Assembly: GCA_045605025.1 (NCBI GenBank)
Contig: JAZUPE010000058.1
Span: 1-42,021 of the forward strand
DNA: 42,021 nucleotides
From: SIG598 sp045605025
GTDB lineage: Bacteria; Bacillota; Clostridia; Oscillospirales; Acutalibacteraceae
Direction of reading: 5' to 3'
Program-made: the position numbers and the translations under genes
Shown: piece after piece, positions 1 through 7,045 of the stretch
Layout: each line of letters opens with the position of its first letter
Numbering within the stretch: position 1 is the first letter of the stretch
The notes under the pieces: generated by a model
The model's input: the letters and a program-made list of their open reading frames with translations, nothing else
What the model was told of the DNA's origin: nothing
Database searches by the model: none

Positions 1-114
1 GAGGTGCGTATGCACCGTGTCACTCGCAGCGTCAGTGCCGGACTGCCAAAAGCGGTGAAGCGCCTTTTTGCTTTCTTTTTGGCGCAACAAAAAGAAAGTG
101 CCCCGCCGGCATGA
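1..114 (-). repeat. Dispersed repeat module with palindrome, copy 1 (continues past window edge)
   Basis: Read on the minus strand, the first 78 nt of this module (positions 120 down to 43) are identical to 6589-6666 on the plus strand, and similarity continues with mismatches to the window edge. It contains a perfect 11-bp inverted repeat (71-81 and 88-98) around a 6-nt loop, CTTTCTTTTTG/CAAAAAGAAAG. It joins directly to the 63-bp tandem units at 115. Short ORFs across it are repeat translations, not genes. Confidence 0.8.
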
Positions 115-414
115 GGCGAGAGCCAGCAGTTTGCACCGCAGCCAACCTGCAGCGCAGGAAGAGCCCCACCGGCTTAAGGCGAGAGCCAGCAGTTTGCACC
201 GCAGCCGACCTGCAGCGCAGGAAGAGCCCCACCGGCTTAAGGCGAGAGCCAGCAGTTTGCACCGCAGCCAACCTGCAGCGCAGGAAGAGCCCCACCGGCA
301 TGAGGCGAGAGCCAGCAGTTTGCGCCGCAGCCGACCGGCAGCGCAGGAAGAGCCCCGCCGGCATGAGGCGAAAGGTTGAAGATTGCACCATAGCCGTCCG
401 GCAACGCGGGGGAC
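115..414. repeat. 63-bp direct tandem repeats (4 full units + 1 decayed)
   Basis: Units start at 115, 178, 241 and 304, exactly 63 bp apart, each beginning GGCGAGAGCCAGCAG; a diverged, shortened fifth starts at 367. Units differ from one another by only a few substitutions. Because 63 is divisible by 3, the repeats stay open in several frames and produce repetitive spurious ORFs on both strands. There are no unique spacers, so this is not a CRISPR array. Related 62-bp units occur in the opposite orientation at 6465-6588. I see no gene in 1-493. Confidence 0.85.
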
Positions 415-418
415 AATA

Positions 419-461
419 AAAGCAAAAAGGCTGCCGGTACGCTTTTGTACCGACAGCCTTT
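419..461 (-). terminator. Terminator of the ftsH-end operon
   Basis: A 15-bp stem with one G-U wobble (AAAGGCTGTCGGTAC pairing with GTACCGGCAGCCTTT) and a 6-nt loop lies 33 nt beyond the ftsH stop. On the minus strand it is followed by a T-rich tract, as expected for an intrinsic terminator. The plus-strand side also has a short T-rich tail, so it may work in both directions. Confidence 0.8.
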
Positions 462-493
462 ATTTGTTGTTTTTTGAATCAGGATTCTGTGAA

Positions 494-2464
494 TCAGAAA
501 TCCAGACCGGTGTCCTTCATCATCTTGTCGAACTGTTCGCCGGTCATCTTCTCGTTCTTGAGCAGATAATCGGTGACCTGATCCAGCTTGTCGCGATGCT
601 GGGTGAGGATGGCACTGGCGCGTGTAAGGGCGCCGGTGACGATGGACTTGACCTCCATGTCGATCTCGTGGGCGATGTCGTCGGAGAAATCCTTGACGTG
701 ACCCATGTCGCGGCCGAGGAATATCTCGCTGCCCTCGGAGGAACCAAAGGAGATGGGGCCGAGCTTTTCGCTCATGCCGTATTTGGTGACCATGTCACGT
801 GCGTTCTTGGTGGCGCGCTCGATGTCGTTGGAAGCGCCGGTGGAGATGTCGCCCAGCACAAGAGCCTCGGCGGAGCGACCGCCCAGCAGCACCACGATAT
901 CCTCAAGAATCTCCGACTTGACGCGGTAGGAACGATCCTCGGAGGGCAGGTGCATGGTGTAGCCGCCTGCCATGCCGCGGGGAATGATTGAGATCTGGTG
1001 GACGGGATCCTGAGTTTCGCAGAAGTAGGTGACCACGGCGTGACCGGCTTCGTGAACGGCGGTGATGCGGCGTTCACGGTCGCTGATCTTGCGGGACTTC
1101 TTTTCGGTGCCAACTACCACCTTGATGGTGGCTTCCTCGATCTCGGTCATGGTGATGGCTCTCAGACCACGGCGTGCGGCCAGCAGAGCAGCTTCGTTGA
1201 GCAGGTTTTCCAGATCTGCACCGGTAAAGCCGGCGGTGGACTGGGCGATGACCGACAGCTCAACATCGGGAGCGAGGGGCTTATTTTTTGAATGAACCCT
1301 GAGGATTTCCTCACGGCCCTTGATGTCGGGATAGCCAACAATGACCTGACGGTCGAAACGACCGGGGCGGGTCAGCGCGGGGTCGAGAATGTCTGGACGG
1401 TTGGTGGCGGCGATGATGATTACACCCTCGTTGGCGCCGAAGCCGTCCATTTCAACCAGCAGCTGATTGAGGGTCTGCTCACGCTCGCCGTGACCGCCGC
1501 CCAGACCGGCACCTCTGTGACGGCCCACAGCGTCGATCTCGTCGATGAACACGATGGCGGGGGAGCTTTTTTTTGCCTGATCAAAGAGGTCGCGCACGCG
1601 GGAGGCACCCACGCCCACGAACATCTCCACGAAGTCAGAACCGGAAATGGAGAAGAAGGGTACGCCAGCCTCGCCGGCAACGGCGCGGGCAAGCAGGGTC
1701 TTACCGGTACCCGGAGGGCCGACAAGCAGCACGCCCTTGGGAATGTGTGCGCCCAGTTCGTTGAACTTTTTGGGCTCCTTGAGGAACTGAACGATCTCGG
1801 TCAGTTCTTCTTTCTCCTCGTCGGCGCCGGCAACGTCGGCAAAGGTGGTCTTGCGCTTTTCGGCGGTGACGTCCTTATACTTTGCCTTGCCGAAGCTCAT
1901 CTGCTTGCCGCCTTCGCCCATGCTGCTCATTCTGCGCATGAACATGATCCAGATGAAGATCATGAAGCCGATGAGCAGGACGGTGGGGAGGATGCTGATG
2001 ATCCAGCTGGTGTCAGCCATGGGCTGGATATCGTAGTTGGTCAGCAGGGGGTGCTTTCTGAGCTTTTCCAGATCCTTTTCGGTCTCCTCGGAGAGATTCT
2101 CCTGAGAGGCGGTCTCGGCGATGTATTCCTTAAGCTCATACTGACGCTCGCGGATGTCATTGATGAAAAGCTCGAGATAGGGAACGGAATACTGGAACTT
2201 CTCAATGTCCTTGCCTTCCTTGTCCTTGGTGCCCTTTTCGAATTCGATGGTCACCGTGCCCTCCTCAAGGGAGAGGTCAAAGGACTTCATGGCGTCAAAC
2301 TGCTCGGTGCCCATGTCAAAGTAGCTGATGACCTCTGCATACTTGGGGCTTTCGGCAGGACTTTTGCCTGACATGAGGTAGATGGCGCAGACCAGCAGGA
2401 TCGGCACGATCAGCCAGACAATAATTCTGCCTGTGTTTTTCTTGTTTTCCAAGTTGGCGTTCAC
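494..2464 (-). CDS. ftsH: ATP-dependent zinc metalloprotease FtsH
   Basis: Membrane-anchored AAA+ protease that degrades misfolded membrane proteins and short-lived regulators. The 656-residue product has an N-terminal membrane segment (about 13-31), an extracytoplasmic domain, a second membrane segment (about 154-176), Walker A GPPGTGKT (249-256), Walker B VFIDEID (305-311), the second region of homology around RPGRFDRQ (366-373) and the zinc site HEAGH (471-475). Length is normal for the family. It is last in the tilS-hpt-ftsH order conserved in Firmicutes. The start is uncertain: the GTG at 2464 overlaps the last G of AAGGAG, which is sterically unlikely, whereas a TTG at 2452 lies 11 nt after that Shine-Dalgarno; choosing it removes only four residues. 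Terminator directly downstream. Confidence 0.97.
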   Translation of the reverse strand: MNANLENKKNTGRIIVWLIVPILLVCAIYLMSGKSPAESPKYAEVISYFDMGTEQFDAMKSFDLSLEEGTVTIEFEKGTKDKEGKDIEKFQYSVPYLELFINDIRERQYELKEYIAETASQENLSEETEKDLEKLRKHPLLTNYDIQPMADTSWIISILPTVLLIGFMIFIWIMFMRRMSSMGEGGKQMSFGKAKYKDVTAEKRKTTFADVAGADEEKEELTEIVQFLKEPKKFNELGAHIPKGVLLVGPPGTGKTLLARAVAGEAGVPFFSISGSDFVEMFVGVGASRVRDLFDQAKKSSPAIVFIDEIDAVGRHRGAGLGGGHGEREQTLNQLLVEMDGFGANEGVIIIAATNRPDILDPALTRPGRFDRQVIVGYPDIKGREEILRVHSKNKPLAPDVELSVIAQSTAGFTGADLENLLNEAALLAARRGLRAITMTEIEEATIKVVVGTEKKSRKISDRERRITAVHEAGHAVVTYFCETQDPVHQISIIPRGMAGGYTMHLPSEDRSYRVKSEILEDIVVLLGGRSAEALVLGDISTGASNDIERATKNARDMVTKYGMSEKLGPISFGSSEGSEIFLGRDMGHVKDFSDDIAHEIDMEVKSIVTGALTRASAILTQHRDKLDQVTDYLLKNEKMTGEQFDKMMKDTGLDF

Positions 2465-2499
2465 TCCTTAATTCTGATCGGAAAATAGATCAAACCGAA

Positions 2500-3078
2500 T
2501 TACTCGGCAGTATCTTCTGAATTATCGGGGGTAGAATATACGGACTCCTTGAGAATTCCGACGTAGGGGAGGTTGCGGTATTTCTCGGCGTAGTCAAGGC
2601 CGTAGCCCACGACGAATTCGTCCTCCACCTCGATGCCCACGTAGTCAGCCCTGACATCGGCCTTGCGGCGGGCGGGCTTGTCGAGCAGGGTGCAGATCTT
2701 GATGCTGCGGGGATTGCGGGTGCCGAGAATTTTGATGAGATTGCTCAGTGTCACACCGGAATCGAGGATATCCTCGACGATGAGCACGTCGTATTCGGAC
2801 AGGGGAATGTCAAGGTCCTTGATGATCTTGACAGTGCCGCTGGTGGAGGTGCCGGAGCCGTAGCTGGACACCACCATGAAGTCGATGGAGCAGGGAATGG
2901 TGATAGCACGCATCAGGTCGGCCATAGTCACCACAGCGCCCTTGAGAACGCTGACCAGCAGCAGATTTCTGCCCTCGTAATCCTTACTGATCTGCTTGCC
3001 CAGACGGGCAATTGTAGCCTGCAGTTTGCGTTCGCTGAGCAGAACTCTCTTGATATCGTCTTTCATGCTTTTTGCCAT
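2500..3078 (-). CDS. hpt: Hypoxanthine phosphoribosyltransferase
   Basis: Cytoplasmic purine-salvage enzyme converting hypoxanthine or guanine plus PRPP to IMP or GMP. The 192-residue protein carries the type I PRTase PRPP-binding motif VEDILDSGVTL (near residue 100), the flexible-loop region SSYGSGTSTSG just before it, and the base-binding region EFVVGYGLDY near the C-terminus. Length fits the Hpt family (about 180-190). The ATG at 3078 is preceded by GGAGG. It lies between tilS and ftsH, the usual Firmicutes order, with 17 nt to tilS and 35 nt to ftsH, so cotranscription is likely. Confidence 0.96.
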   Translation of the reverse strand: MAKSMKDDIKRVLLSERKLQATIARLGKQISKDYEGRNLLLVSVLKGAVVTMADLMRAITIPCSIDFMVVSSYGSGTSTSGTVKIIKDLDIPLSEYDVLIVEDILDSGVTLSNLIKILGTRNPRSIKICTLLDKPARRKADVRADYVGIEVEDEFVVGYGLDYAEKYRNLPYVGILKESVYSTPDNSEDTAE

Positions 3079-3095
3079 GATTGATCCTCCCGTGA

Positions 3096-4484
3096 TTATT
3101 TCTCTTTTCCTGAAATTTCGGGCATTATCACCCTGATGTCATCCGGCGCGGGGCGGCACAGCTCCGAAGCACCGAAACCCTCCAGCCAGATTATCCCGTC
3201 GCTGCCGGCGATCATCGCCAGCCCGGAACGCTGCCGGACGGGTACTTTTTCTTCAATCAGAAACTTTTTCAGCTTTTTGTTAACACCTCTGCCCGCAGGA
3301 GCGAAGCGGTCGCCCTCACGCCGGTTTCTGACGGATAATTCAGATACATTATCTTTAATTATACCACAGGAAAGCGCATTTTTGAATAGCAATTTCTGAT
3401 GTTTTTGTGTTGCAAATGTTCCTTCGAGGTCGATTTCGGTAAAAAACAGCACTCTGCCGTCGGGCAGAAGGGTGCGGGGGAACTGTGCGGGTGTCTCCCA
3501 AGGCTCATCGGGCAGCGGATCGGTGCCGCTGTCCAGACGTGCGATGCCGTCCCTGACTGCAAAGCGTGTGCCGCCGGTCAGCATGACTGCACCCGAACCG
3601 TTCCTCAGAGCCGACACGCACAGTCCGGTCTGAGCGGAATCCGGCGTGCAGCCCCGGGTGCGGGCGATGGCGACTATGCACCGCCGCAGCAGAGGGTCGG
3701 GCAGAGCGGCAAGGGCCTGCGAGTCCCAGCCGTTGTCCAGAACGGCTTTTTCAAGGGAATCGGCGGCAAGTGTGTTCAGAAAATCGTCGTCCTGCGCGGC
3801 GCAGCGGGAAAAGCGTGCCACCGCCGCGTGCAGCGACGGGTTGATCCTGAGCAGGGCTGGAATGACCCCGTGGCGGATGTGGTTGCGGCTGTAGACGGTG
3901 TCGGCGTTGGTTTCGTCGGTGACGAAGTCCAGTCCGCGCGTGGCGCAGTAGCTTTCGATATCCTCGCGGGTGGCTTCGATGAGCGGGCGGATGATTTTAG
4001 CGCCGCCCTCGACGGTGCGCACCGGCGGAATGCCGCACACTCCGCTGAGCGCGCTGCCCCGGGCGAGGTTGAAGATGACCGTCTCAACGCTGTCGGAGAG
4101 GGTGTGGGCGGTTGCGATGACGCAGCCGTGGTCTGCGGCGATGCGGCTGAAATGATGGTAGCGGCACTGTCTGCCGCATTCCTCAAGACCGATGCCCAGC
4201 TGTGCGGCGAGGGCGGGGACGTCTTCGTGACAGCAGTCCAGCGGCACACCCAGCCGGTGACACAGCCCGCGGCAGAACTGTTCGTCCCGCGCGGCGTTTT
4301 CGCCTCTGATGCCGTGGTTGATGTGTACCGCGCGGATTTCCCGCAGGCACAGTTCCTCACGCAGCTCAAGCAGAGCGTGAAGCAGGCTGACCGAATCGGC
4401 GCCGCCGGACAGCCCCACCGCCACGCTGTCTCCGGGGGAGAGCATATTGTGCAGGGCGACGGCTGTTCTGATTTTCGCGATCAT
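3096..4484 (-). CDS. tilS: tRNA(Ile)-lysidine synthase TilS
   Basis: Modifies C34 of the CAU-anticodon tRNA-Ile to lysidine so that it reads AUA. The PP-loop motif SGGADS is near residue 27 (GLSGGADSVSLLHAL), followed by the N-type ATP pyrophosphatase domain (HINHGIRG; TAHTLSDSVETVIFNLARG) and a C-terminal TilS domain. The product has 462 residues. I place the start at 4484, where the ATG overlaps the dnaB stop as ATGA; the longer in-frame extension to 4532 lies inside dnaB and lacks family similarity. The overlap implies translational coupling to dnaB. Confidence 0.95.
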   Translation of the reverse strand: MIAKIRTAVALHNMLSPGDSVAVGLSGGADSVSLLHALLELREELCLREIRAVHINHGIRGENAARDEQFCRGLCHRLGVPLDCCHEDVPALAAQLGIGLEECGRQCRYHHFSRIAADHGCVIATAHTLSDSVETVIFNLARGSALSGVCGIPPVRTVEGGAKIIRPLIEATREDIESYCATRGLDFVTDETNADTVYSRNHIRHGVIPALLRINPSLHAAVARFSRCAAQDDDFLNTLAADSLEKAVLDNGWDSQALAALPDPLLRRCIVAIARTRGCTPDSAQTGLCVSALRNGSGAVMLTGGTRFAVRDGIARLDSGTDPLPDEPWETPAQFPRTLLPDGRVLFFTEIDLEGTFATQKHQKLLFKNALSCGIIKDNVSELSVRNRREGDRFAPAGRGVNKKLKKFLIEEKVPVRQRSGLAMIAGSDGIIWLEGFGASELCRPAPDDIRVIMPEISGKEK

Positions 4485-5863
4485 TGACGGAATTCCTCCA
4501 CGGTGGTAAAGCGCATGGTGGGACCGTGCCACTTGAGGGGGATTTCCTTGGTTTCGCCGTGGCGGTTCTTTGCCACGGAACAGTATGCTTCGCCGATCTT
4601 TACGTCCTCGGGGTTCTTGCCTTCCTCGTTCATGTAGTAATCCTCGCGGTAGAGCATGAGTACGATGTCGGCGTCCTGCTCGATGGCGCCGGAGTCACGC
4701 AGGTCGGAAAGCTGGGGCTTGTGTTCCTTTCGTCCTTCCGCCATACGGTTAAGCTGGGAAAGGCATATAACCGGCACGTTGAGCTCCTTGGCCATGATCT
4801 TCAGGCTTCGGCTCAGCTCGCCCACGTCTGCGGCGCGGTTGCCGGTGTTTTTGATATTCATGAGCTGCAGGTAGTCGATGACCACCAGACCTACGTCCTT
4901 TTTGCGGCGCAGCTTGGCTTTCATCTCGGTGACGGTGATGTTGCTCGATTCGTCGATGTAGATCACCGCGTCCTGCAGGCGGTTGGCGGCGTCGGAGATG
5001 GAGGGCCATTCGTCCTCGGCGATGGTGCCGTCACGCAGCTTGTGGCTGTCGATTCCCGATTCGCTGGAGAGGATTCTCAGCGCCAGCTGCTCGCGGGTCA
5101 TTTCCAGCGAGAAGAATGCCACGGCGCGCTTCTGCTGCACCGCCACGTTGCGGGCGATGTTCAGCGCGAAGCTGGTTTTACCCATACCGGGACGGGCGGC
5201 GAGAATGATAAGGTCGGATTTGTTGAGACCGGAGATGGTGTCGTCCAGCATCTTAAGACCCGAGGGAATGCCCAGAAATTCCTCGCGACGGTCGCTGTTC
5301 ATCAGCATCAGATGGTCAAGAGCGTCCACCATGACCTCGCTCAGCGGCACAAGTCCCTGTGCGGTGCGGTCGTTGCTGATTTCAAAAATCCGCTGCTCGG
5401 CGCGGTCCAGCAGGGTGGTCATGTTGTTGCTCTCGTCCATTGCCTCCGAGGCGATGGCTCGCGCTGCCTCGATAAGGCTGCGGCGCTCGAATTTTTCGCG
5501 GATGATGCGCACGTGGGCGGTGACGTCGCTGGTAATCAGCGGCATCATCTCGGCAAGGTCGCGCAGATAGCGGATGCCGAACTCCTCGGTGAAATCGCCC
5601 ATGCTCACCAGCTCGTTGAGCACGGTGACCGCGTCCACCTTTCCGCCCGACTGGAACAGCCTGCGGATGGCGTTGTATATCTTGCGGTGGTGCTCAACAT
5701 AGAAGCACTCGGGGCGGAGGGTATCCATGACCTCCACCACCCAGTGGGAATCCATCAGCAGCGCGCCCAGCACAGCCTGCTCGGCTTCGATGCTGGCAGG
5801 CATGGCGTTGATGCTGCTCAGGGCGGTAAGATCGCTCTGGCGGCTGTTTTCGTAGTTATCCAT
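4481..5863 (-). CDS. dnaB: Replicative DNA helicase DnaB
   Basis: Hexameric 5'-3' replication-fork helicase (called DnaC in Bacillus). The 460-residue protein has the N-terminal all-alpha domain starting near PASIEAEQAVLGALL, then the RecA-like C-terminal domain with Walker A ARPGMGKTSFAL, Walker B-type VIDYLQLM, and the C-terminal SDLRDSGAIEQDAD motif. Length is typical. No inteins or insertions are seen. The ATG is 11 nt after the rplI stop and has only a weak ribosome site, so translation probably depends on rplI; its own stop overlaps tilS. The rplI-dnaB order is conserved in Firmicutes. Confidence 0.97.
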   Translation of the reverse strand: MDNYENSRQSDLTALSSINAMPASIEAEQAVLGALLMDSHWVVEVMDTLRPECFYVEHHRKIYNAIRRLFQSGGKVDAVTVLNELVSMGDFTEEFGIRYLRDLAEMMPLITSDVTAHVRIIREKFERRSLIEAARAIASEAMDESNNMTTLLDRAEQRIFEISNDRTAQGLVPLSEVMVDALDHLMLMNSDRREEFLGIPSGLKMLDDTISGLNKSDLIILAARPGMGKTSFALNIARNVAVQQKRAVAFFSLEMTREQLALRILSSESGIDSHKLRDGTIAEDEWPSISDAANRLQDAVIYIDESSNITVTEMKAKLRRKKDVGLVVIDYLQLMNIKNTGNRAADVGELSRSLKIMAKELNVPVICLSQLNRMAEGRKEHKPQLSDLRDSGAIEQDADIVLMLYREDYYMNEEGKNPEDVKIGEAYCSVAKNRHGETKEIPLKWHGPTMRFTTVEEFRQ

Positions 5864-5874
5864 ATTTCAGGCGA

Positions 5875-6324
5875 TCAGTCCTCGCTGGCTACCAGCACGA
5901 ACATCTTTGCGCTGATGCCGGTGTACAGCTTGACTTCCACCTCATAGGTGCCGAAGGACTTGATCTCGGAGGACAGGGAGACCTTGCGCTTGTCCACCTC
6001 GACGCCGGCCTTTGCACTGATGGCGTCGGCGACTTCCTTGGCGGTGATGGAGCCGAAGAGCTTGCCGGAGCTGCCGGCCTTGGCGGTCAGCTTTACGGTG
6101 GTGCCGCTCAGCTTGTCGGCGATGGCCTGCGCGGCCTTCTTTTCCTCCTGAATGCGGTGCTCCTTGGCGCGTTCACGGTTCTTGATATCGTTCATGGCAG
6201 CAGCGGAGGCTTCCACAGCCAGCTTCTTGGGCAGCAGGAAGTTGCGTGCGTAACCGTCCGATACGTTGACGATTTCGTCCTTTTTGCCGGTGCCTTTGAC
6301 GTCCTGTAAGAGAATGACTTTCAT
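5875..6324 (-). CDS. rplI: 50S ribosomal protein L9
   Basis: Ribosomal protein L9, binding 23S rRNA at the base of the L1 stalk. The 149-residue protein has the N-terminal RNA-binding domain (MKVILLQDVKGTGKKDE, then SDGYARNFLLPKKLA), a long connecting helix rich in charged residues, and the C-terminal domain (SGKLFGSITAKEVADAI). Start chosen at 6324, with AGGAG just upstream; an in-frame extension to 6516 runs into repeat DNA and is spurious. It precedes dnaB in the same operon; on the other side a 721-bp repeat-filled gap separates it from gdpP, its usual close neighbour. Confidence 0.97.
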   Translation of the reverse strand: MKVILLQDVKGTGKKDEIVNVSDGYARNFLLPKKLAVEASAAAMNDIKNRERAKEHRIQEEKKAAQAIADKLSGTTVKLTAKAGSSGKLFGSITAKEVADAISAKAGVEVDKRKVSLSSEIKSFGTYEVEVKLYTGISAKMFVLVASED

Positions 6325-6464
6325 AATTATATCTCCTATGTAAATTTGATTATTTGTTATTGAATGGCTGTTGCGCGGCGGGTTTGGTGCTGCGCGGCAG
6401 CTTTGTCTGTTGTGTTGTTGGGGGTGTTTTTGCTGTTTGGTTTCCTCGGTGCGGGGTTCAGGCT

Positions 6465-6588
6465 TTCGCCTCAAGCCGGCGGGTGCTTTACGCATTGACG
6501 GACGGTTTCGATGCAATCTGCAACCTCTCGCCTCAAGCCGGCAGGCGCTTTACTCGTTGCCGGTCGGTTTCGATGCCAACTTCACGCT
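6465..6588 (+). repeat. 62-bp tandem repeat units, inverted relative to 115-414
   Basis: Two units start at 6465 and 6527, each with TCGCCTCAAGCCGGC near its beginning; a third such start at 6589 leads into the palindromic module. They match the reverse complement of the 63-bp units at 115-414 at the start of the unit and more loosely along it. The layout (units, then module) is the mirror image of the window start. Confidence 0.75.
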
Positions 6589-6708
6589 CTCGCCTCATGC
6601 CGGCGGGGCACTTTCTTTTTGTTGCGCCAAAAAGAAAGCAAAAAGGCGCTTCACCGCTTTTGGCAGCCCGGCACTGCCGCAACGATTGCCCCGGCGCATA
6701 CGCGCCTC
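6589..6708 (+). repeat. Dispersed repeat module with palindrome, copy 2
   Basis: The first 78 nt are identical to the reverse complement of 43-120, and weaker similarity continues over about 40 nt more, ending in a shared GCATACGC.CCTC. It contains the same perfect 11-bp inverted repeat (6611-6621 and 6628-6638) with loop TTGCGC. The two copies sit in opposite orientation on either side of the ftsH-rplI block. Confidence 0.85.
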
Positions 6709-6753
6709 TGCGGGCAATCTGATTCGCTCTGCGAATCCTGCTCACGTGCCCCG
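6706..6753 (+). repeat. Hairpin repeat, copy 1
   Basis: Shares CTCTGCGGGCA at the left and ACGTGCCCCG at the right with 6937-6984. The centre is a perfect 7-bp stem, GATTCGC (6721-6727) and GCGAATC (6731-6737), with a 3-nt loop. Confidence 0.7.
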
Positions 6754-6936
6754 AGGTGTTATATTCTTGCGCAATTTGCACGCCACTAATTCGCAGCATT
6801 GGGCACTATCGCAACGATTGCCACGGTTCGGTGCTTTTTTCAAATTATCAGCTTATTTCAAAAATCAGAGCGGAGGCACGCTTTTGCCGACGTGATAGAT
6901 TTTTGTTAATATGCAATTTGGAAAACACCTGTCGCA

Positions 6937-6984
6937 CCTCTGCGGGCACTCGGATTTGCGTCGCAAATCACGCTACGTGCCCCG
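6937..6984 (+). repeat. Hairpin repeat, copy 2
   Basis: Same ends as the copy at 6706-6753. The stem is GATTTGC (6953-6959) and GCAAATC (6963-6969), again 7 bp with a 3-nt loop. One base pair differs from copy 1 by a compensatory C-G to T-A change on both arms, so pairing is preserved. Confidence 0.7.
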
Positions 6985-7045
6985 TTGCCGGTTTGGTTTG
7001 GTGCGGATTTGCCGCAGTCGCGGAGTGGTGATGATTGCGCTGTTC

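Larger units (their letters stand above)
6325..7045. other. 721-bp repeat-filled intergenic gap between gdpP and rplI
   Basis: No gene is supported here. The stretch nearest rplI holds its ribosome site. From 6465 it contains two 62-bp units, the palindromic module shared with the window start, and two copies of a hairpin repeat. Overlapping ORFs up to 174 codons cross the repeats but have no recognisable domain and translate shared repeat sequence. In other Firmicutes gdpP and rplI are usually adjacent, so this looks like accumulated repeat insertion. Confidence 0.7.

Noticed and set aside
115..414. CRISPR array
   Set aside because: Units are contiguous with no unique spacers and there are no cas genes.
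32..425. Several short repetitive ORFs on both strands
   Set aside because: They are translations of the 63-bp repeats; periodic protein sequence follows from the DNA repeat, with no start signals.
1292..2371. 359-codon open frame antisense to ftsH
   Set aside because: Shadow of ftsH, composition skewed to Gly, Leu and His, no domain.
6354..6895. ORFs of 122 and 174 codons in the gdpP-rplI gap
   Set aside because: They overlap in different frames, run through dispersed repeats and match nothing I recognise except translated repeat seen at the window start.
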